A stretch of 64,000 nucleotides of DNA from Paenibacillus sinopodophylli (lineage in GTDB: Bacteria; Bacillota; Bacilli; Paenibacillales; Paenibacillaceae): NCBI RefSeq assembly GCF_005930355.1, contig NZ_VDBO01000005.1, forward strand, positions 186,001 through 250,000, in the 5' to 3' direction. The notes beneath the pieces are model-generated. The model was not told where the DNA came from. It worked only from the letters and a program-made list of their open reading frames with translations, and ran no database searches. Position numbers and translations under genes: made by a program. Of this stretch, positions 59,135 to 64,000 are shown piece after piece (positions within the stretch are counted from its first letter, which is position 1; each line of letters opens with the position of its first letter).

Positions 59135-59220
59135 ATTGCGTCAATCCGTGTATTATGGCAACACACTGTTCCACTGACACGACGCCTAGAATCCTAAATC
59201 ATGTATGTATGTCCATATAT

Positions 59221-60081
59221 TTATTCACAACCCGCAACATCTTTTATATAAACGGCTACGCCGTCTTCATCATTACTCAGCGCTACATAAGTAGCGAGCT
59301 CATGAAGAGCAGGGTGTGCATTGGATACGGCAACCTTTGCCCCAGCGGTCTCAAACATCCCGAGATCGTTCAAATTGTCTCCGAAGACGGTAACGTCCTC
59401 CGGTTTGCATCCAACGAGCTTGGCCCATTGTCTCAAACCTTCCTTTTTGTTCGCGTTAGGGTGGCCGAACTCTAGAAAATAATGATTCGCTATGTAGGAG
59501 TCCTTCATGAGATGAATATGCACCTGACTGTCAAAGCGGCGTACGACTTCGTCCCTGAGTGGCTCAAGCTCGTGAAGCAAACCGATATAGGTAACCTTTA
59601 ACGTTCTAAAGGAATCTGGACAAGCAAGATTCGTCATTTCGCTAAAGCGCGGATCGTTAGGACGGCTTTCATAGAAGGAGATGCTTCCGCTACCCGTTAG
59701 CTTCTCATGCAGGGCGCGCTCCTTGTCATTCTCATCAAGTGCGAATATAAAGGGCAGCAGGGCATGTGCTCTTCCAATATCGACAATGCTGTTCGCGACG
59801 CTGTTATCCAACCAATGACCGCCAATGACTTTCATGGTAAGGGGATCATAAATAACAGCACCATTATACAACACGATTGGATGCTTCCAAGGGATGACCG
59901 ATACTATATGGTTAGAGCTCATGTAGCTTCTGGCTGTAGCATAGCTGATAACTGCGCCTTGTTCCATAGCCCTCGAGATCACATCAACTGTATAAGCGGA
60001 CAAAGTCGCATCGGAAAGCAGCAGCGTCCCGTCAAGGTCTGTGAGGAAGTGTATGTTTCTCAGAATAATGTCTCCTTCCAT
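59221..60081 (-). CDS. HAD-superfamily (Cof/YbjI-like) phosphatase
   Basis: About 280-286 residues. Motif I is FLTDLDGTLLLSD, motif II-like is VISYATARSYMSS, motif III Lys region is near ANKKEGLRQWAK, and motif IV is VTVFGDNLNDLGMFETAG. It is of the Cof type that dephosphorylates sugar phosphates or flavin intermediates. The start is uncertain. ATG 60081 has no ribosome site upstream, but AAGGAG occurs just inside the frame and points to CTG 60063 at a good 8-bp spacing. It is divergent from the O-antigen-ligase-like gene. Confidence 0.88.
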   Translation of the reverse strand: MEGDIILRNIHFLTDLDGTLLLSDATLSAYTVDVISRAMEQGAVISYATARSYMSSNHIVSVIPWKHPIVLYNGAVIYDPLTMKVIGGHWLDNSVANSIVDIGRAHALLPFIFALDENDKERALHEKLTGSGSISFYESRPNDPRFSEMTNLACPDSFRTLKVTYIGLLHELEPLRDEVVRRFDSQVHIHLMKDSYIANHYFLEFGHPNANKKEGLRQWAKLVGCKPEDVTVFGDNLNDLGMFETAGAKVAVSNAHPALHELATYVALSNDEDGVAVYIKDVAGCE

Positions 60082-60186
60082 AATAATGCTATACCAATCT
60101 GGATAGATTGCTAATTAGTGCACAGGAAATATAGTATATAATCGAATGTAGTAGAATAAGAAACTGAAGATGCGGAGCGAAGGGGA

Positions 60187-61671
60187 ATGGTTGGAAAATT
60201 TGTCTATATTATAACATTATTATTTTTTATGATTGGTACGATCTTTACCGGATATATTATGGAATCGGATTTCTTAATTATGAATGCATGTGTCTACGTT
60301 GCTTTTCTTGTTGTGCTGCTTAGTAAAACGCCGCTGATCGTCAAGAGAACGCATTTGATGATTTTTATATTAGTTATATGTTATTGGGTCTCCGTTCTAT
60401 ACGCTGTTGATAGGGAAGCAGCAATAATTGAAGCATCTAGAGTTTCGAGTATCGTACCGCTGTCATTAATGCTATCCCTGCTAGCTAGAGAGCAGCTTAT
60501 GAAGCTTCTATTTAAGTTACCTTGGCTAGGGAGCTTTCTGGTACTCGCTGGGGTCGTTTTCCAGCTAAATCGGGAAGGTCGATTGGAATCATTCTTTCAA
60601 TATGCCAATGCATTAGCCATACTCCTTTCCGTATGTATTCTAATTAGCATTATGGCGATTGTGATGACGAAGTCAAAACTGCATATTGTCCTTATAACAA
60701 TTAATGTCGCTGGACTATTATTGACATTTTCTCGATCGGTATGGGTTTTATGGCTTGTCTCGGTAATCATGATGTTTATTCTCATCCCTATCTTGAGAAA
60801 TAAAAGGATGTTTATCGTTCTCTCATCAACACATCTTCTAGGTTTAATACTTGCAATGCTAGTAAAACAGGATATATGGTTTTTTCTCAATCGTGTATCA
60901 AGCATACAAACGAAAACCTCTGAGTTTCAAATTCGTTTTGTTTATTGGAAAGATAGCATTCGTATGTTCATAGATTATGCTTTGGGTGGGGCAGGAGGCG
61001 GTGGATGGGCATTGCTTCAGCAGACCTACCAGTCTCAAAGTTATTTTGTGAAATTTATACATAACCATTATATTCAAGTGTTTCTAGATGTGGGACTGAT
61101 AGGTGGGCTGGCTTTTTTGGCGATCATTATATTGTTTTACAAAAATGCTCTTGTTCAATTAAAAACGATTGAAGCAATTGATATGAATTTGCTTAAGGGC
61201 ATTGTCATTATGGTTACAATGATGCTGCTGCATGCGGGATTCGATTTTGACTTAACTTACCCGTATCTCAATATGCTGTTGATAGGCTTGATGTTACTCA
61301 TACCGCAACAATCGCTCAACATGAAAGGGGCTAAAATAAAATACATAGTAGTTGTCCCAATAGTAGTTTTGCTTTTCTCTATTTTTATGTGGATCGGCGT
61401 CGGTTATCAGTTGAAGGAAAAAGGCATAGAAGCAAGTAAGCAAAGTAATTGGGAGCAAGCGGGAAAACAACTGGAGCAGGTGCGGAGAATGGTTTCATGG
61501 TCAAACACAATCATATACGAAAAGGCAAAGCTATACATTCGAATGGGCAATGAAACCGGTGATACTCGTTATTATGACAAGGCAGAATCAGAGCTTGAGA
61601 GAGCGACAGAAATGGTTCCGCAAAAAAAGCTGTATACAGATCTTTTAAAAGATTTACAGAATGAAAGATAA
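60187..61671 (+). CDS. O-antigen-ligase-like polymerase/ligase membrane protein
   Basis: 494 residues with about eleven helices. The Wzy/WaaL-type loop includes RFVYWKDSIRMF, a glycine-rich GGAGGGGWALL and KFIHNHYIQVFLDVGLIGG. A C-terminal TPR-like tail spans about 420-494. The start has GAAGGGG upstream. Such proteins polymerise or transfer lipid-linked glycans; here glycan attachment to surface proteins or a cell-wall polymer is plausible, because an SLH-domain protein gene follows 87 bp downstream. Confidence 0.85.
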   Translation: MVGKFVYIITLLFFMIGTIFTGYIMESDFLIMNACVYVAFLVVLLSKTPLIVKRTHLMIFILVICYWVSVLYAVDREAAIIEASRVSSIVPLSLMLSLLAREQLMKLLFKLPWLGSFLVLAGVVFQLNREGRLESFFQYANALAILLSVCILISIMAIVMTKSKLHIVLITINVAGLLLTFSRSVWVLWLVSVIMMFILIPILRNKRMFIVLSSTHLLGLILAMLVKQDIWFFLNRVSSIQTKTSEFQIRFVYWKDSIRMFIDYALGGAGGGGWALLQQTYQSQSYFVKFIHNHYIQVFLDVGLIGGLAFLAIIILFYKNALVQLKTIEAIDMNLLKGIVIMVTMMLLHAGFDFDLTYPYLNMLLIGLMLLIPQQSLNMKGAKIKYIVVVPIVVLLFSIFMWIGVGYQLKEKGIEASKQSNWEQAGKQLEQVRRMVSWSNTIIYEKAKLYIRMGNETGDTRYYDKAESELERATEMVPQKKLYTDLLKDLQNER

Positions 61672-61758
61672 ACATTTCATAACAACCTAGATTTCGACAA
61701 TATTTTTTGATAGAATTAATGGGTTATGTTAAAAAATACTATTTCTAGGGGCGGTTAA

Positions 61759-63867
61759 GTGAACAGTTCATTCCGTAAAAAGGTTAGTTTGTCTTTAGTT
61801 TCTTTAATGCTGTTATCAATGCTGGCACCAGTACTTTCTTATGCAGCGGCTTATATGGTTTTTCAATACAATGAACGTACGGGGGAATTATCTGGGGGGA
61901 TATATACTGCAGACCCTGATAACATTAAAGTAGAGAGAATCGATCAATCTGGTGTTTCTGAATTTTTGGACAGAAAAGTGTCAAATTTCTCATATAAAGA
62001 GTACGATGCAAATAATGTTCCATACGAGTGGGTCTATTTCAGCAAATATGTTGGTTCGGATACGACCAAAGAACTTAGAATAACAGAAGGTGTTAATGGC
62101 AAGGTTTTCAATGTAAGCAAGGGTGAGTATAACCAATATGCATATTCGGATCAACCTATAGACTTAGATGTTTATCGGATGAAGGGTGCGGAAGGATTTT
62201 CTGGAAAGCAGGAGAAAACATTCTTGGGGAGTAACACGGTATTGTTCTCTTTCACCCCAGAAGAATCAGGCTATGATTCTGTTATGATTAGTCTTCCAAC
62301 AGGTTATGGGGTTGATAATATGATAAGGTACAATCCATCTACTACATCGGCAAATGATTTCTCTTTGACTGACGTTAGCGTTAATCAAAGTGTTTATGCC
62401 AAAGCGCTATATCCTTTTGAAAATTACTATTATGAAAATGGTACTCCAATAGTAAATAATCAGTTTATACTTCAGTTTCCTGAATTGCTTGTTAAAGGTA
62501 AAACATACGAATTAAAGCTTTCAAGTCTAAGTAGCGGAGATGAAATTCAGCTACCAAATTCAGAGCTAACATACTATGCTAGTATCGCTTATGGTAATCA
62601 CGTAAGTTATACCAATAGTGAGACTGGTGAGGTCGACCATTATGTAAGTAGAAAAAACATCGTTAAATTTAACAATATTACATTCACATCAGCAATTGTA
62701 ACTCCTACTACTCCTCCTTCAAGCGGCTCTGGTGGCGGCGAAATCGTTGATTCGAATCCGAATCAAGGAAAACAGGTTGTGAGTGTGGACAGCTTAAAGA
62801 CTGACAAGGATGGTATTGTTGCAATTACCGTGTCCAAAGAGAAACCTCAGGTGTTGCTTCCTATTAAAACAGCAGAGGTGCTTGGTGATAATAAGCTTCG
62901 TTTAGCTAGTGAGAACATCTCTGTAGATCTTCCAGCAAAGGTTCTTGCTAAGCTTCAACAGCTGCTTCCGGCAGACCAGCTTGAAGGTGCTCAAATTGAA
63001 TTTGATTTTAGCGCCGTGACAGATACTTCGGCTGCAGCCTTACTAAACAAAGCAAAAGATCAGACTTCAGCAGGCCTTACTAGAGCAGGAGATGTATTCG
63101 ACTTCTCACTGTCGGTAATCACGAAAGACGGAAAGAAAACATCGTTGAGTACATTTGACCAACCCATAAAAGTGAGTTTCAAAATAAATGCAACAGCAAA
63201 TAAAGAGTTGTTAGGTGTTTATTATATTTCTGAAGATGGCAAGCTGGAGTATGTCGGCGGCGTAGTAAACGGGTCGGAAATCCAAGCGGAGCTCACTCAT
63301 TTCAGTCATTATGCAGTTCTTGAATATTCCAAATCCTATGATGATGTAGCCGATGATTATTGGGCATCCGATATAATTAAAGTGATGTCGGCAAAGCATA
63401 TTATTCAAGGCGTAAGCGATAAAAAATATAATCCGCAAGCTAATGTGACTAGAGCAGAGTTTACTTCAATGCTTGTTAGAGCCCTTGGTCTTAAAGCGGA
63501 GGGAACGGCTCCATTCGCCGATGTGAGTGCTAGTGCTTGGTATTCAGAAGCTATCACTGCTGCGAGTCAAGCGGGTCTCGTTTCTGGAACATCAGCCAGT
63601 GTATTCTCTCCGAATGTGAACATTACAAGAGAAGAAATGGCAGCATTGTTGGTTCGAGCTTATGAGCTGAAGACTAGCAGTAAGCTTGATAGCACAAGCG
63701 TTGCAGACTTTACGGATAGAAGTAAAGCGTCGAAATGGGCATTGTCGTTCATTGATGCAGCTTATAAGGCAGGTTTCATTCAAGGCAGAGCTAATAATGA
63801 ATTTGTTCCTCAAGCCCAATTAACTCGTGCGGAGAGTGCTAAAGCCATTTATACGTTGCTTCAATAA
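61759..63867 (+). CDS. SLH-domain surface protein
   Basis: 702 residues. The signal peptide cleaves near residue 31 (VLSYAAA). A unique N-terminal region (about 32-320) has no family I can name, a Ser/Gly/Pro linker lies near 320, a beta-rich domain spans about 330-520, and three SLH motifs form the C-terminus (about 525-702: DDVADDYWASDII, FADVSASAWYSEAI, FTDRSKASKWALSFI, with ITREEMAALLVRA and LTRAESAKAIY). The SLH set should bind pyruvylated secondary cell-wall polymer. GTG 61759 has AGGGGCGG upstream. Confidence 0.9.
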   Translation: MNSSFRKKVSLSLVSLMLLSMLAPVLSYAAAYMVFQYNERTGELSGGIYTADPDNIKVERIDQSGVSEFLDRKVSNFSYKEYDANNVPYEWVYFSKYVGSDTTKELRITEGVNGKVFNVSKGEYNQYAYSDQPIDLDVYRMKGAEGFSGKQEKTFLGSNTVLFSFTPEESGYDSVMISLPTGYGVDNMIRYNPSTTSANDFSLTDVSVNQSVYAKALYPFENYYYENGTPIVNNQFILQFPELLVKGKTYELKLSSLSSGDEIQLPNSELTYYASIAYGNHVSYTNSETGEVDHYVSRKNIVKFNNITFTSAIVTPTTPPSSGSGGGEIVDSNPNQGKQVVSVDSLKTDKDGIVAITVSKEKPQVLLPIKTAEVLGDNKLRLASENISVDLPAKVLAKLQQLLPADQLEGAQIEFDFSAVTDTSAAALLNKAKDQTSAGLTRAGDVFDFSLSVITKDGKKTSLSTFDQPIKVSFKINATANKELLGVYYISEDGKLEYVGGVVNGSEIQAELTHFSHYAVLEYSKSYDDVADDYWASDIIKVMSAKHIIQGVSDKKYNPQANVTRAEFTSMLVRALGLKAEGTAPFADVSASAWYSEAITAASQAGLVSGTSASVFSPNVNITREEMAALLVRAYELKTSSKLDSTSVADFTDRSKASKWALSFIDAAYKAGFIQGRANNEFVPQAQLTRAESAKAIYTLLQ

Positions 63868-63938
63868 TAGGTACACTCTTATTACCTATTTATTGACCGT
63901 TGCAATTGCCTTCATATTCCCTTAACATTAACGTTTAG

Positions 63939-63969
63939 AATAACCGTCATGTCATGACGGTTATTTTTA
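63939..63969 (+). terminator. Rho-independent terminator after the SLH gene
   Basis: AATAACCGTCA and TGACGGTTATT pair around TGTCA and are followed by TTTTT. The window ends with an AAGGAG ribosome-site-like sequence for the next gene. Confidence 0.82.
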
Positions 63970-64000
63970 TTGATGCAAGTTGTACACCGTTAAGGAGTGA

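Noticed and set aside
59155..59475. Plus-strand open frame over the HAD phosphatase gene
   Set aside because: It is antisense to a gene with intact HAD motifs and has no ribosome site.
1..64000. CRISPR arrays, transposases, prophage or tRNA genes
   Set aside because: No regular spacer repeats, transposase or integrase motifs, terminal inverted repeats or cloverleaf-like sequences were seen on reading both strands.

Overview
The window looks like chromosome of a Paenibacillus-type member of the Firmicutes (order Paenibacillales). The indicators are mid-range base composition, purine-rich AGGAGG-type ribosome binding sites, many YesN/AraC and LytS/YesM-type regulators, LplB/YtcP-type sugar importers, S-layer homology (SLH) domains, Big2 and copper-amine-oxidase-like stalk domains, and Bacillus-type Fur boxes. 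I see no tRNA, rRNA, CRISPR array, insertion sequence or prophage. Genus placement is an inference from gene style, not from a marker gene.

Layout. 1-5.5 kb: the end of a secreted protein with a Thr/Pro linker, a second secreted propeller-like protein, then a BadF-type sugar kinase overlapping a GH4 phospho-glycosidase. 6-7.9 kb: an ECF sigma factor and a membrane partner without a zinc-binding motif. 8-9.5 kb: a polytopic, WsfD-like membrane protein. 9.6-15 kb: an iron region, with a Fur-boxed ferredoxin-NADP reductase facing an AraC regulator / siderophore-binding lipoprotein / two FecCD permeases. Here the regulator runs in frame, without a stop, into the lipoprotein and across a perfect Fur box. 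15.3-18.7 kb: a small Pro-rich protein and a large hybrid kinase with two kinase cores. 18.9-36.3 kb: a glycan-use locus (intracellular heparinase II/III-type lyase, CUT1 importer, membrane AraC sensor, GH88/105 unsaturated glucuronyl hydrolase, Gfo/Idh/MocA dehydrogenase, SGNH esterase, and a 1755-residue secreted beta-helix/Big2 protein). 36.4-39.3 kb: a cupin/XRE regulator divergent from a cupin, a sugar-phosphate-isomerase-like protein and a second dehydrogenase, with a perfect palindrome filling the promoter spacer.

39.5-49.8 kb: signalling genes (soluble PAS chemoreceptor, MHYT hybrid kinase, tandem-PAS kinase, single-domain receiver, receiver-HD-GYP) plus a YngK-like glycosidase, a SET-domain protein and a small lipoprotein. 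50-58.2 kb: a sugar-sensing and uptake unit, consisting of a YesN-type regulator, a LytS-type kinase and a membrane-anchored sugar-binding protein, followed by mglB, mglA and mglC. Two exact 13-bp direct repeats, 21 bp apart, lie just upstream of the mglB promoter and are the likely binding site of the adjacent regulator. 58.4-64 kb: a lipoprotein that resembles the SecD periplasmic P1 domain, a HAD phosphatase, an O-antigen-ligase-like protein and an SLH-domain surface protein.

The glycan locus has a simple logic. Secreted proteins bind or trim a uronic-acid-containing, probably acetylated polysaccharide. The importer brings in oligosaccharides. The cytoplasmic lyase and unsaturated glucuronyl hydrolase break them down, and the membrane AraC protein probably switches the set on. 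The best candidates for new biology are the regulator-lipoprotein read-through, the stand-alone SecD-P1 lipoprotein and the sensor/mgl operator.
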